Shown: positions 18,999 to 29,168 of the stretch, piece by piece
Layout: each line of letters opens with the position of its first letter
Position numbering within the stretch: the first letter of the stretch is position 1
Origin: Vibrio anguillarum
Lineage (GTDB): Bacteria > Pseudomonadota > Gammaproteobacteria > Enterobacterales > Vibrionaceae
NCBI RefSeq assembly: GCF_001989995.2
Contig: NZ_JAHGUP010000062.1
Coordinates: 1 to 40,851, forward strand
Length of the DNA: 40,851 bases
Direction: 5' to 3'
Translations under genes and position numbers: made by a program
Notes under the pieces: generated by a model
The model's database searches: none
Seen by the model: only the letters and a program-made list of their open reading frames with translations
Told to the model about the DNA's origin: nothing

Positions 18999-20849
18999 AT
19001 GAAATCACTATTTCGATTTATCGGTTTGATATTTAAAGGTTTTTGGAAAATCATTACCTTTATTCGTTTAGCCTTAACCAACCTGTTCTTTTTGCTCAGT
19101 ATTGCACTGATTTATTTCTTGTATGTGCATGCCGATTCTCCCCTGCCTACCATAGAAAAAGAGTCCGCATTAGTAATGAACTTATCGGGACCGATTGTTG
19201 AACAGAGTTCTTACATCAATCCGATGGATTCAATGACTGGTTCATTTTTTGGCAAAGACTTACCCAAAGAAAATGTATTATTTGATGTAGTAGAAACCAT
19301 TCGCCATGCGAAAGACGATGCGAAAATCACAGGCCTTGTGCTCGCTCTCGGAGAAATGCCTGAAACCAACCTCACTAAGCTACGTTACATTGCTAAAGCG
19401 CTGAACGAATTTAAAGCCACGGGCAAACCCATCTACGCGGTGGGAGATTTCTATAATCAAAGCCAATATTATTTGGCAAGCTACGCCGATAAAGTCTATT
19501 TGGCACCGGATGGCGCAGTGATGCTGAAAGGCTACAGTGCCTATTCAATGTACTACAAAACTTTGCTGGAAAAGCTGGATGTCAATACGCACGTTTTCCG
19601 TGTCGGTACTTATAAATCAGCCATTGAGCCATTTATTCGTGACGATATGTCCGACGCGGCAAAAGAGTCCGCCTCTCGCTGGTTAACGCAGTTGTGGGGA
19701 GCGTACGTCGATGACGTAGCGACCAACCGTAAGATTGACGGGAAAACGTTAAACCCATCAATGGATGAATTTCTGACCCAATTAAAAGCGACCGAGGGTG
19801 ATCTCGCTGCTTTATCATTAAAATTAGGGTTAGTAGATGAATTGGCCACTCGCCAACAAATGCGCCTATCGCTCGCCGAAACATTTGGCAGCAATGGAGA
19901 AGATAGCTACAACGCCGTAGGTTACTACGAATATCAAGCCACCATTAGGCCACAGTTTAACGCTGATATGGACGATGTAGCCGTGATCGTGGCTAGTGGT
20001 ACCATCATGGATGGAGATCACCCACGAGGCACAGTCGGTGGTGATACCACCGCCGCATTACTTCGCCAAGCGCGTAACGATGATAAAGTCAAAGCCGTCG
20101 TATTGCGTGTGGACAGCCCAGGAGGAAGTGCCTTTGCCTCCGAAGTTATTCGTAATGAAATTCAAGCGTTAAAAGACGCAGGCAAACCGGTTGTCGTCTC
20201 AATGTCGAGCCTTGCAGCGTCTGGCGGTTATTGGATTTCAATGAGTGCGGATAAAATTATCGCGCAGCCAACCACGTTAACCGGTTCGATTGGTATTTTT
20301 AGTGTCATCACCACATTCGAAAAAGGACTCAACAAATTGGGGGTTTATACCGATGGCGTAGGAACCTCACCTTTTTCTGGTGTCGGTGTCACCACAGGGC
20401 TAACAAAAGGCGTGGCCGACGCACTACAACTGGGCATTAACCATGGTTACCAGCGTTTTATCAGTTTGGTGGGAGAGAACCGCGGCCTTTCATTGGCACA
20501 AGTCGATCAGGTCGCGCAAGGCCGCGTATGGACAGGACAAGATGCGATGGATCATGGTTTAGTCGATCAAATGGGTGACTTTGATGATGCCATTAAGCTC
20601 GCAGCACAACTGGCAAAATTAGAGACCTACAATATTTATTGGGTAGAAGAACCCCTTTCACCCGCTGAGCAGTTCTTGCAAGACATCATGAATCAAGTGC
20701 AAGTTCGCTTCGGTTTTGATGTATCAACACTAGTGCCAGCGTCGCTGCAACCTGTAGCAAAACAATGGGTGCAAGATGCCAGCTTACTCAACCATTTTAA
20801 TGATCCGAAAGGGCAATATGCGTTCTGCCTAAACTGCCAAGTTCAGTAG
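18999..20849 (+). CDS. sppA: Signal peptide peptidase SppA (protease IV), 67-kDa type
   Basis: A 616-aa inner-membrane serine protease that degrades cleaved signal peptides. One N-terminal transmembrane segment (about 26-43) anchors it. The duplicated S49 fold is complete, with the catalytic lysine K206 in the N-terminal half (RVGTYKSAIEPF) and the serine nucleophile S408 in the C-terminal half (SLAASGGYWIS). I start at the ATG behind GGAGAAAC; an in-frame start 15 codons upstream lacks a ribosome site. A -10-like TATACT lies at 18904-18909. It is divergent from fadH and followed by ansA; the sppA-ansA order is shared with E. coli. Confidence 0.95.
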   Translation: MKSLFRFIGLIFKGFWKIITFIRLALTNLFFLLSIALIYFLYVHADSPLPTIEKESALVMNLSGPIVEQSSYINPMDSMTGSFFGKDLPKENVLFDVVETIRHAKDDAKITGLVLALGEMPETNLTKLRYIAKALNEFKATGKPIYAVGDFYNQSQYYLASYADKVYLAPDGAVMLKGYSAYSMYYKTLLEKLDVNTHVFRVGTYKSAIEPFIRDDMSDAAKESASRWLTQLWGAYVDDVATNRKIDGKTLNPSMDEFLTQLKATEGDLAALSLKLGLVDELATRQQMRLSLAETFGSNGEDSYNAVGYYEYQATIRPQFNADMDDVAVIVASGTIMDGDHPRGTVGGDTTAALLRQARNDDKVKAVVLRVDSPGGSAFASEVIRNEIQALKDAGKPVVVSMSSLAASGGYWISMSADKIIAQPTTLTGSIGIFSVITTFEKGLNKLGVYTDGVGTSPFSGVGVTTGLTKGVADALQLGINHGYQRFISLVGENRGLSLAQVDQVAQGRVWTGQDAMDHGLVDQMGDFDDAIKLAAQLAKLETYNIYWVEEPLSPAEQFLQDIMNQVQVRFGFDVSTLVPASLQPVAKQWVQDASLLNHFNDPKGQYAFCLNCQVQ

Positions 20850-20880
20850 CAATATCAATCTGTAATGACTAAAAACCATT

Positions 20881-20909
20881 GGGGCGCTTTGTGTTGAGCG
20901 CCCCTTTTT
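20881..20909 (+). terminator. Terminator of sppA
   Basis: An 8-bp GC-rich stem GGGGCGCT / AGCGCCCC (20881-20888 and 20897-20904) with an 8-base loop, followed by five T. Confidence 0.9.
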
Positions 20910-20926
20910 ATATTAAGTGAATACGC

Positions 20927-20932
20927 TATAAT
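20927..20932 (+). promoter_or_regulatory. ansA: Probable -10 box of ansA
   Basis: A consensus TATAAT 38 bp upstream of the ansA ATG and just downstream of the sppA terminator. No good -35 is visible (TTTTTA at a 16-bp spacing). Confidence 0.4.
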
Positions 20933-20969
20933 CCCCCGCTCTGTTCCCCTACACGAGTGATTTCTAGCT

Positions 20970-21983
20970 ATGGCAAGAAAACATATCTACATCGCCTACA
21001 CTGGCGGTACTATCGGCATGCTAAAATCCGACCATGGTTATGTCCCTATTGCGGGCTTCATGGAAAAACAACTCGCAAGTATGCCTGAATTTCAGCGCCC
21101 TGAAATGCCTGAGTTCACCATTCATGAATATGACCCTCTGATTGACTCCTCAGACATGACGCCTGAAGATTGGCAACAAATCGCCAACGATATTCGAGAT
21201 AATTATGATAAATACGATGGCTTTGTGATTTTACATGGTACGGATACCATGGCTTACACGGCATCGGCACTCTCTTTCATGTTGGAAAACTTGGGTAAAC
21301 CCGTCATTGTGACAGGCTCACAAATTCCGTTGGCCGAATTGCGCTCTGACGGACAAGCGAATTTACTTAATGCATTGCACATCGCCGCTAATTACCCCAT
21401 TAATGAAGTGACGTTATTCTTCAATAATCAGTTGATGCGGGGTAACCGCAGTGTCAAATCACACGCCGATGGTTTTAATGCGTTTACCTCGCCGAACCTT
21501 CCTCCGCTGTTAGAAGCTGGGATCAATATTCAAATCAGCAGTAACGTTAAAGTTGGCGAACAGCCGCAAGGAGCCTTCCGAGTCCATAACATTACACCAC
21601 AACCGATCGGTGTGATTACCATGTACCCTGGCATCTCTCACGAAGTGATCCGCAACACCTTATTACAGCCAGTCAACGCGATGATTTTGCTGACTTTTGG
21701 TGTGGGCAATGCACCTCAAAATGCGCAACTATTAGCGCATTTAAAAGAAGCCTCAGAACGTGGCGTGATCGTCATGAACTTAACTCAGTGCTTAGCAGGT
21801 AAAGTCAACATGGGCGGTTACGCAACTGGCTGTGCACTTGCAGAAGCAGGCGTGATCAGCGGCTACGACATGACACCCGAAGCCGCTTTAGCCAAGCTTC
21901 ACTATTTACTGAGCCAGAATCTTTCTTATGAAGAAGTGAAGCAGAAAATGCAGGAAGTATTACGTGGTGAAATGAGCTTATAG
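20970..21983 (+). CDS. ansA: Cytoplasmic L-asparaginase I
   Basis: A 337-aa asparaginase converting L-asparagine to aspartate and ammonia. Both catalytic threonine motifs are intact: YTGGTIGM (T14) and HGTDTMAYT (T91, D92). There is no signal peptide, which separates it from the periplasmic AnsB type. Length matches E. coli AnsA (338 aa). The ribosome site is weak. It has its own -10 after the sppA terminator and is followed by a strong terminator, so it is probably monocistronic. Confidence 0.95.
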   Translation: MARKHIYIAYTGGTIGMLKSDHGYVPIAGFMEKQLASMPEFQRPEMPEFTIHEYDPLIDSSDMTPEDWQQIANDIRDNYDKYDGFVILHGTDTMAYTASALSFMLENLGKPVIVTGSQIPLAELRSDGQANLLNALHIAANYPINEVTLFFNNQLMRGNRSVKSHADGFNAFTSPNLPPLLEAGINIQISSNVKVGEQPQGAFRVHNITPQPIGVITMYPGISHEVIRNTLLQPVNAMILLTFGVGNAPQNAQLLAHLKEASERGVIVMNLTQCLAGKVNMGGYATGCALAEAGVISGYDMTPEAALAKLHYLLSQNLSYEEVKQKMQEVLRGEMSL

Positions 21984-22019
21984 CTTTAAACACCCACAAT
22001 ATATTTTCCCCTCATTAAC

Positions 22020-22052
22020 AAAATCCCCAACTCAATGAATTGGGGATTTTTG
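22020..22052. terminator. Terminator of ansA
   Basis: Stem AAATCCCCAA / TTGGGGATTT (22021-22030 and 22040-22049) with a 9-base loop, followed by T residues on the plus strand. The A-rich flank gives a T-tract on the other strand too, so it may also serve the convergent yeaC. Confidence 0.85.
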
Positions 22053-22075
22053 TATTCTGTGCAAGTCAAATAGAC

Positions 22076-22360
22076 TCATTCGTGGTTTGGATTGACTCGA
22101 ACAATATCGTCTTGTCCGTTTTGAAAGCGCTTTTTCAGCTCATTTTTTGATTTAAAACTGATTTCTCCACCAGCGGCAACTGTCATATGGTCCGCTTCTA
22201 CATTATGCTTAGATTGATACAACATCACAGCTTGCATGCATGAATCTCGCTGTGTTTGTGAAAGTGGTGTACCTTCAGGCCACTTACCCGTTTCAACAGC
22301 GTGCATTAATCGCTTGTAAGCTTCGGGGGTGATGGCGTTAATGAGTTGATCGGCATCCAT
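22076..22360 (-). CDS. yeaC: YeaC family protein (DUF1315)
   Basis: A 94-aa soluble protein matching the YeaC pattern along its length: INAITPEAYKRLMHAVETGK, WPEGTPLSQTQ, then CMQAVMLYQSKHNVEADHMT and KSKNELKKRF. No known function. In E. coli yeaC lies beside msrB and gapA; here a DUF2989 lipoprotein gene separates it from msrB, otherwise the neighbourhood is the same. It converges on ansA. Confidence 0.88.
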   Translation of the reverse strand: MDADQLINAITPEAYKRLMHAVETGKWPEGTPLSQTQRDSCMQAVMLYQSKHNVEADHMTVAAGGEISFKSKNELKKRFQNGQDDIVRVNPNHE

Positions 22361-22461
22361 GGTCTATCCTTAATTAACGAATTCGTCACAAACATAACTT
22401 GCCATGATATTGAGTCAAGACAAGCCCAATAAATAAGTGTATTTGATCACAAGCTAATATT

Positions 22462-23286
22462 ATGAATTTGATAAAAGTGCCCATGATTCTCAGCCTATCA
22501 CTTCTTATAAGTGGCTGCTTTGAGAATAACAGAGATACCGACAAGCTATGTGCTGATAATCCTAATTTGCGCTGTGAAAGGCTCAATATAAATGATGGGC
22601 AATGTAGAGTTCCACGCACGGACCTCATCTGGCATCGATTTGAAGTACTTAAAAATCCAAGCGATAGCAACAAGATTAAAGAATACGGATTAGTTCAAGC
22701 TTATCGAAAATGTCTCGAGCTCGCTTCACAAATTCAAGCGATTGATCAAACGGAACTCAAACAACGTCGATTTTCAGCACTCGTCAATACAGGGAAAGAT
22801 TTAGAGCAGATTGAAAAAGAGCTTCAGTCATCCAGCTCCGCGGAAACCTTATACTTTCTCTGGAGTCAGATTGGTGATAAAAGTGCACAAAGAAAATTCT
22901 TACAACGTGAAGGTAAACCCGAGCTAGATACAGCAGAAATGCAATACGCTCTCGCTACTTTTTATGTTCAACGGGATCGAGAAAAAGCAATCTATTTGCT
23001 CCATCGAACCTTAGAACTCAGCCCAAAAGGCAGTATCAACCTTGATGCTATCAAATCTCTTGCCAGTACCAACCAAATTCTCAAACAGAAAGAAAAAGCT
23101 TACATTTGGGCGATGGTAGGAAAAACATTCAATGTGCCGGTTGCTTCAGAGACAGAACTCAAATTGCTGTACGGGTTTGATCAAGAAAAATTTGATGCAC
23201 TCGACGATATCGCCGAAAAAATCGTTGACGCTATCAAAAATGGACAGTTTAAACCAGAGCTCATTCCTCTCGACTTTGCCAACTAA
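22462..23286 (+). CDS. DUF2989 family lipoprotein
   Basis: A 274-aa lipoprotein. The signal peptide MNLIKVPMILSLSLLISG ends in lipobox LISGC (C19). The mature part is Cys-containing at first (C30, C38, C48) and then helical with a repeat-like region around LYFLWSQIGDKSAQRKFLQR and MQYALATFYVQRDREKAIYL, reminiscent of Sel1/TPR-type helical pairs. The family is recognised but has no established role. It lies between divergent yeaC and convergent msrB and is monocistronic. Confidence 0.8.
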   Translation: MNLIKVPMILSLSLLISGCFENNRDTDKLCADNPNLRCERLNINDGQCRVPRTDLIWHRFEVLKNPSDSNKIKEYGLVQAYRKCLELASQIQAIDQTELKQRRFSALVNTGKDLEQIEKELQSSSSAETLYFLWSQIGDKSAQRKFLQREGKPELDTAEMQYALATFYVQRDREKAIYLLHRTLELSPKGSINLDAIKSLASTNQILKQKEKAYIWAMVGKTFNVPVASETELKLLYGFDQEKFDALDDIAEKIVDAIKNGQFKPELIPLDFAN

Positions 23287-23306
23287 CAAAATGTAATCAT
23301 AAAACA

Positions 23307-23335
23307 AAGAGCGGTGATAAGTTCACCGCTTTTTC
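23307..23335. terminator. Bidirectional terminator between the DUF2989 gene and msrB
   Basis: Stem AGCGGTGA / TCACCGCT (23310-23317 and 23323-23330) with a 5-base loop, followed by TTTT on the plus strand and by CTTTGTTTT on the minus strand. Confidence 0.8.
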
Positions 23336-23738
23336 ACTTTTTGTTGAAAATTAACGACACTGAATTGACACAAAATCGTTCACCTGTTGTTTGAGGTCCA
23401 TCGGGAAAAACATGCCCTAGATGGCTATCACACACCGCACAACGGATCTCAGTTCGAATCATTCCATGCGTTAAATCTTCAAGATAGCGGATTGCAGTAT
23501 CATTGATCGGTGCATCAAAACTTGGCCAACCACACCCCGAATCATACTTATTGTTGGAGACAAATAACGGGCTGCTGCAACAGGTACACGCGTACACACC
23601 TGTGTCACGATTATGTAATAACTTGCCACTAAACGGGGCTTCTGTACCGCGTTGACGGCAAACATAAAACTCATCATCCGTTAGTCTTTCACGCCAGTAT
23701 TCATCAGGCTTAACATTATTCTCAATCTTCGATTTCAC
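23334..23738 (-). CDS. msrB: Peptide-methionine (R)-S-oxide reductase MsrB
   Basis: A 134-aa repair enzyme that reduces methionine-R-sulfoxide in proteins, recharged by thioredoxin. Zinc-binding pairs are C51/C54 (CTCC) and C100/C103 (CAVC), the nucleophile is C123 ([11 protein letters not shown]) and the likely resolving cysteine is C69 (GCGWPSF). Length is typical. The start is a GTG with a distant AAGGGAAG ribosome site. It diverges from gapA, as in enterics. Confidence 0.95.
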   Translation of the reverse strand: MKSKIENNVKPDEYWRERLTDDEFYVCRQRGTEAPFSGKLLHNRDTGVYACTCCSSPLFVSNNKYDSGCGWPSFDAPINDTAIRYLEDLTHGMIRTEIRCAVCDSHLGHVFPDGPQTTGERFCVNSVSLIFNKK

Positions 23739-23928
23739 TTACAAAACTTCCCTTCTTCTCAATATTGAACTGGTACTTTTTATGCCAAAAACTTGCATAC
23801 TCCACTCTTTGTAGCACATACTTTCTCACCATGAAATGGTAGGTATGTAATTTCTAACTGCCTTAGAAGGCTAAAGTATTTTACGCCAACTGAAAGTAAA
23901 CAGAAGCGGTATAAAGTTTAAAATTTAA

Positions 23929-25071
<1,143 letters not shown>

Positions 25072-25104
25072 TCGTAGTGTTTAGCGAAGAAATTCGTTGA
25101 GAAC

Positions 25105-25132
25105 AAAAAGGCGGCCATTGTGTCGCCTTTTT
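25105..25132 (+). terminator. Terminator of gapA
   Basis: Stem AAAAAGGCG / CGCCTTTTT (25105-25113 and 25124-25132) with a 10-base loop, 34 bp past the gapA stop. Confidence 0.85.
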
Positions 25133-25226
25133 AGTATCTGTCCCTTTCATTAATGGGACTGCGTTAGACAATCCGAGCCGTTCCTCACTTATTTATCCGG
25201 TAGGAATGGTATGAGGTATCGAATTT

Positions 25227-26111
25227 ATGGATCTGCAATCTCTCCCTACCCTGACTTATCTTTCAGACAACGTCACCATCGTTGAGAAAGAGGGCGTTAA
25301 AATTGTTCGCGTTATTCATGACAAAGCGACCGCCGGAATTACAATGCATGGCGGCCATGTCATCTCATTCACTCCTAAAGGACAAGATGAGCTCATTTGG
25401 ATGAGTGACACGGCCATTTTTGACGGTAAAGCCGCTCTAAGAGGCGGGATCCCTGTTTGTTGGCCATGGTTTGGCCGTATTGCTGCACCAGCCCATGGTT
25501 TCGCACGCACCAGTGAATGGGCATTGATTGAACATAGAGAAAACGAGCAGGGCGTCATTATCGTGTTAGGGCTCGACCATTCGCCCCAAACACTGGCTAT
25601 TTGGCCATTTCAATTCAAAACCCGTCTTTATGTTGAAATCGGTGACAAGTTAAAAGTCACTTTAGAAACGACCAATACGGATGACAAAGCATGGACGTTT
25701 TCTGCAGCGCTGCACAGCTACCTCAAGGTTGGTAATATTACCCAGACCACTACTACAGGTATGGGCGTTGAATATATAGACAGCTTACAAGATGCAAAAA
25801 TGTGTCAAGGTGGTTCAACACTCATCCTCACCGATACGATTGATCGCGTCTATACCGCGCCTGAAGCACAAATTCAGGTCCAAGATCCTGTTTTGAATCG
25901 CACGTTAGTGGTTGAAAACTCTGGGCACAACTCTGCCGTCTTGTGGAATCCATGGGCTCAAGGCGCTCAATCAATGGCCGATATGCCTGACGATGGTTAT
26001 CAAACGATGCTGTGTATTGAATCTACACTGCATGCCCCTTGCTTATCCGCTGGAAAAACCTTGCAACCAGGTGAAAGCCATCAGCTCGTCACGACGGTTT
26101 TTTCCAACTAA
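25227..26111 (+). CDS. yeaD: D-hexose-6-phosphate mutarotase (YeaD)
   Basis: A 294-aa aldose-1-epimerase-like enzyme that interconverts anomers of glucose-6-phosphate and related sugars. Family segments are GGHVISFTPKGQDELIWMS, the substrate loop RGGIPVCWPWFGR, the His-containing AALHSYLKVGNI and the Glu-containing TMLCIEST near the C-terminus, which supply the catalytic pair. Located just after gapA as in E. coli, but behind the gapA terminator, so it needs its own promoter. No signal peptide. Confidence 0.93.
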   Translation: MDLQSLPTLTYLSDNVTIVEKEGVKIVRVIHDKATAGITMHGGHVISFTPKGQDELIWMSDTAIFDGKAALRGGIPVCWPWFGRIAAPAHGFARTSEWALIEHRENEQGVIIVLGLDHSPQTLAIWPFQFKTRLYVEIGDKLKVTLETTNTDDKAWTFSAALHSYLKVGNITQTTTTGMGVEYIDSLQDAKMCQGGSTLILTDTIDRVYTAPEAQIQVQDPVLNRTLVVENSGHNSAVLWNPWAQGAQSMADMPDDGYQTMLCIESTLHAPCLSAGKTLQPGESHQLVTTVFSN

Positions 26112-26230
26112 GCTTTTTTGGCGAATTTTCCGTCATCATACTCATGCTGAGGGCAGTGAAATCACGCTGTCCTTTTTATTTCTAGCCGCAGACGCTAAAC
26201 TGGCGCCTTTGTTTTTCAAGCGAGATCTTC

Positions 26231-27052
26231 ATGGCGTATCTGTGCCCCCTTTGCCAGCAACCTCTGTTGCAACAGCAGCAAATATTGAAATGTGAAAATA
26301 ATCATCAATTTGATATAGCCAAAGAGGGCTACGTCAATTTGATGCCTGCACATCATAAACGCTCAAAAGATCCGGGTGATAATAAAGAGATGATGCAAGC
26401 TCGTCGCCGTTTTCTTGAAGGTGGACATTACGATCTGATGCGTCAAACGGTTGCTCAGTTGTGCAGTAAATATCTGCAAGATTCTTCTTATCAGTTTTTA
26501 GACATTGGCTGCGGCGAAGGTTACTACACCCAATTTGTCGCTCAAACGCTTGCACAACACTCGATACAATCGGTCACCTATGGGTTAGATATCTCTAAAA
26601 TCGCCGTCCGTTATGCAGCAAAGCGCTACCCTATGGTCAACTTTGTCGTTGCCTCCAGCCACCGCTTGCCCTTTGACGATGCTTCCCTAGCCGGTATATT
26701 ACGAATTTATGCACCCTGTAAAGCGCAAGAGCTTTACCGCTGCATTCAAAACCAAGGAGTGGTGATTACCGTTACACCCGCGGCAAGGCACCTCTATCAG
26801 TTAAAAGAAGGGATCTATCCTAATGTTCAACTGCATGATGAAACCGCAGAAGAGATAGCTGGGTTTACATTAGTAGAGCAACAAAAACTGCACTACACTA
26901 TGGCATTAAGCGGTAACGATGCTTTTGATTTATTACAGATGACGCCGTTTGCATGGCGGGCCAGTGATAAGCTAAGAGCGCAATTAAAGCAAGCTGAGCA
27001 ATTTAATTGTGAGGCCGATTTTATGATCAGCGTTTACCGCAAAGTTAGTTGA
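26231..27052 (+). CDS. rlmA: 23S rRNA (guanine-745-N1)-methyltransferase RlmA
   Basis: A 273-aa SAM-dependent methyltransferase. An N-terminal zinc finger uses C5, C8, C21 and H25, followed by FDIAKEGYVNLMPAHHKRSK, the signature of this family. The SAM-binding motif I is LDIGCGEGYYTQF. Length is typical. GAGA lies just before the ATG. The stop codon overlaps the Fur box of the next gene, so the two are independently controlled. Confidence 0.94.
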   Translation: MAYLCPLCQQPLLQQQQILKCENNHQFDIAKEGYVNLMPAHHKRSKDPGDNKEMMQARRRFLEGGHYDLMRQTVAQLCSKYLQDSSYQFLDIGCGEGYYTQFVAQTLAQHSIQSVTYGLDISKIAVRYAAKRYPMVNFVVASSHRLPFDDASLAGILRIYAPCKAQELYRCIQNQGVVITVTPAARHLYQLKEGIYPNVQLHDETAEEIAGFTLVEQQKLHYTMALSGNDAFDLLQMTPFAWRASDKLRAQLKQAEQFNCEADFMISVYRKVS

Positions 27053-27069
27053 TAATAATTCTCATTATA
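27051..27069. promoter_or_regulatory. Fur box upstream of the ChaN-type lipoprotein gene
   Basis: GATAATAATTCTCATTATA matches the 19-bp Fur consensus at 15 of 19 positions by my count. It overlaps the rlmA stop codon and lies about 54 bp upstream of the lipoprotein start, a normal position for iron repression. Confidence 0.75.
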
Positions 27070-27122
27070 TTGCAAATCCATAGTGTCTCCATTATTATGC
27101 CAAATTCAAAATGGAGACCCTC

Positions 27123-28046
27123 ATGCGCTTAGTTACTTCTCTGGCTCTACTATTACCACTTTTTGGCTGTGCTTCGCACCAGCCGAAGCCCATTGCTCAC
27201 TTTTATGACTACCAATTATCTACCCCTAGCGGCAAACCATTGAATCTCAATTCGCTGCCGAATGAGATAAAAAATGCCGATATCATTTTAGTCGGTGAGT
27301 GGCATACACACCCAGCCATTCATCGCTTCCAAACCGAGCTATTGGCACAACTCAACCGCGAAAACACCCATGTAGCCTTGTCTATGGAACAATTTTCACG
27401 CGATGAACAAAAGATACTGAACCGCTATCTAGCAGGAGAAATCGGCGAACAATACCTTATTTCTCAGACCAGAGCGTGGCCAAACTATCAAAGTGACTAC
27501 CGCCCACTGGTTGAATTTGCAAAATCACAGCAGTTGGATGTCATTGCCGCTAATGCGCCTAAACCTTTCGTACGTTGTATCGGCAAAGTAGGGATCAAAT
27601 ACCTTGATAAATTAACGCCAGTAGAGCGGGCTCAGGTTGCACACCAAATTGACACCTCAGCCTCTCCATACAAAGCGAAGTTCATGGAATCAATGCACCA
27701 CGGTTCAAAAGAGCAAACTGAAAAACAGTACGCAGCTCAGGTCGCTTGGGATGAAACGATGGCAGAAAGCGTGGTGGATTATTTACAAAACCACCCGACA
27801 GCTCAGGTGATGCACATCGCAGGAAAGTTCCACACCGAGCAGGGTTTAGGCACGGCGCATTCTATCCTTCGCCGAAATCCTGATTTAAAGGTTGCCATCA
27901 TCACGCCCGTAGAGGATACCCAGGCATCATATCCGGATTTCCAACTCACTGTACTGCCAATTCCTACCGCCTATGTTCAAGCAGAGCATCGCATGCAAGC
28001 CTATCAACAGATAAAGAATCGCAACACAGATCTCACTTGCGACTAA
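27123..28046 (+). CDS. ChaN family (DUF399) haem/iron-related lipoprotein
   Basis: A 307-aa lipoprotein: signal peptide MRLVTSLALLLPLFG with lipobox LFGC (C16). The mature protein has the ChaN signatures DIILVGEWHTHPAIHRFQ, VALSMEQFSRDEQ and VMHIAGKFHTEQG; ChaN-type proteins bind haem and are thought to aid haem uptake at the outer membrane. I start at the second in-frame ATG because GGAG lies seven bases before it and the signal peptide begins there; four codons lie upstream. The Fur box supports an iron role. A hairpin terminator follows, so it is monocistronic. Confidence 0.87.
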   Translation: MRLVTSLALLLPLFGCASHQPKPIAHFYDYQLSTPSGKPLNLNSLPNEIKNADIILVGEWHTHPAIHRFQTELLAQLNRENTHVALSMEQFSRDEQKILNRYLAGEIGEQYLISQTRAWPNYQSDYRPLVEFAKSQQLDVIAANAPKPFVRCIGKVGIKYLDKLTPVERAQVAHQIDTSASPYKAKFMESMHHGSKEQTEKQYAAQVAWDETMAESVVDYLQNHPTAQVMHIAGKFHTEQGLGTAHSILRRNPDLKVAIITPVEDTQASYPDFQLTVLPIPTAYVQAEHRMQAYQQIKNRNTDLTCD

Positions 28047-28063
28047 TTAGCGGCGAATAACGG

Positions 28064-28102
28064 GCCTGCTTATTCTTTTCATATAAAGTAGGCGCGTTTT
28101 TT
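28064..28102 (+). terminator. Probable terminator of the ChaN-type gene
   Basis: GCCTGCTT (28064-28071) pairs with AAGTAGGC (28086-28093) with one G-U pair and a 14-base loop; a run of six T follows after GCG. Confidence 0.65.
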
Positions 28103-28196
28103 GCTTGTACATACTTCATACAAATTGCGAATTTTTTGCACAAGTTTTTCATAAATCTGTCGATACATTAACTGATGGCATTTATAGGAGAGAAGT

Positions 28197-28547
28197 ATGA
28201 CACCGGTAGGGACAAGCTCAGCGCAACTGCATTCACTCCAGCAAGTTAAGGCTCAAGCAAATTCTACAGCGGCATCCGCCCCCTCTGCCCCGCTCAAAGT
28301 GGAGCAGAATACCGTCACTTTGTCTGATGAAGGCAAAGCCTTGCTCGCAGCGCTGCAACAACTCGACAAAGAGAGTAAGTTAGAAAACAAAGAGAAAACC
28401 GTGACAGGCAAAGTGGAGTCATTTGCTCATGGTGCTTTGGGGTTAGATCATCCAGATAAAAAACCAGAAGAAGACGATAGCTCCTATTCCGCAGGGAAAT
28501 ATTTTTCCGCCGCAGCAACAGTAGGAGGTTTGTTACTGCTTCTCTAG
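28197..28547 (+). CDS. Hypothetical protein with C-terminal hydrophobic tail (116 aa)
   Basis: An unrecognised 116-aa protein with an excellent ribosome site (AGGAGAG, six bases before ATG). The N-terminal third is Ala/Ser/Gln-rich and probably disordered; the middle is charged and helical (LSDEGKALLAALQQLDKESK); a DHPDKKPEEDDSS linker follows; the last 15-20 residues (KYFSAAATVGGLLLLL) are hydrophobic and could be a tail anchor. No signal peptide. It sits alone between the ChaN-type gene and ycgN. I do not assign a function. Confidence 0.72.
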   Translation: MTPVGTSSAQLHSLQQVKAQANSTAASAPSAPLKVEQNTVTLSDEGKALLAALQQLDKESKLENKEKTVTGKVESFAHGALGLDHPDKKPEEDDSSYSAGKYFSAAATVGGLLLLL

Positions 28548-28569
28548 TCTTTTAGATTTCTATTGGATA

Positions 28570-29010
28570 TTAATTGCGGTTTGGATGGTTGATGATGTGG
28601 TCCTCCCAGTCGATAACATCAATCTCATAAACGACTTTGTTGCGAACACTTTCTTGCGCGGCGTGCATCGCCTCTTTGGAGCCGGTAATCAAAGGATGCC
28701 ATTGCGGCAATGTTTTGCCTTCTGACAGTACACGATAGGCGCACGTATCCGGCAACCAATTAAATTCATCAATTTTATCACGCGTCAGTTTTAAGCACTC
28801 CTCACCAGAATTGAAGCGGTTTGGATAATCCTTGCATGAGCAGGTATCGCTGTTTAACCAACTGCAAGCGACATTGGTGTAATAGACCTCATCACTATCT
28901 TCATCCATTAACTTGTGTAAGCAACACTTACCGCATCCATCACAAAGCGACTCCCACTCCGATTCCGTCATTTGTTCTAATTTCTTATTTTGCCAGAATG
29001 GTGTGTTCAT
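28570..29010 (-). CDS. ycgN: YcgN family cysteine-cluster protein (UPF0260)
   Basis: A 146-aa protein with a metal-binding-type cysteine cluster: CDGCGKCC (C23, C26, C29, C30), then C49, C57 and C59 around [19 protein letters not shown], plus later Cys. The C-terminal part shows the family segment [20 protein letters not shown]. Eight-cysteine proteins of this kind likely coordinate zinc or an iron-sulfur cluster; no role is established. It diverges from a second, shorter cysteine-cluster gene. Confidence 0.9.
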   Translation of the reverse strand: MNTPFWQNKKLEQMTESEWESLCDGCGKCCLHKLMDEDSDEVYYTNVACSWLNSDTCSCKDYPNRFNSGEECLKLTRDKIDEFNWLPDTCAYRVLSEGKTLPQWHPLITGSKEAMHAAQESVRNKVVYEIDVIDWEDHIINHPNRN

Positions 29011-29168
29011 GAGTCTCTATCTTACTTAACGAATGGGGTGCGTGTTATACCTCCACACCAACCAAAGTTCAAGGATAAAAACGGCTTGTTAATTTAGGAA
29101 GCTATTGCTGTACACTTCGGTCACATCTGCTAGGATCGTCACCCTTTTCTTTTTACTGGTACTCAATT

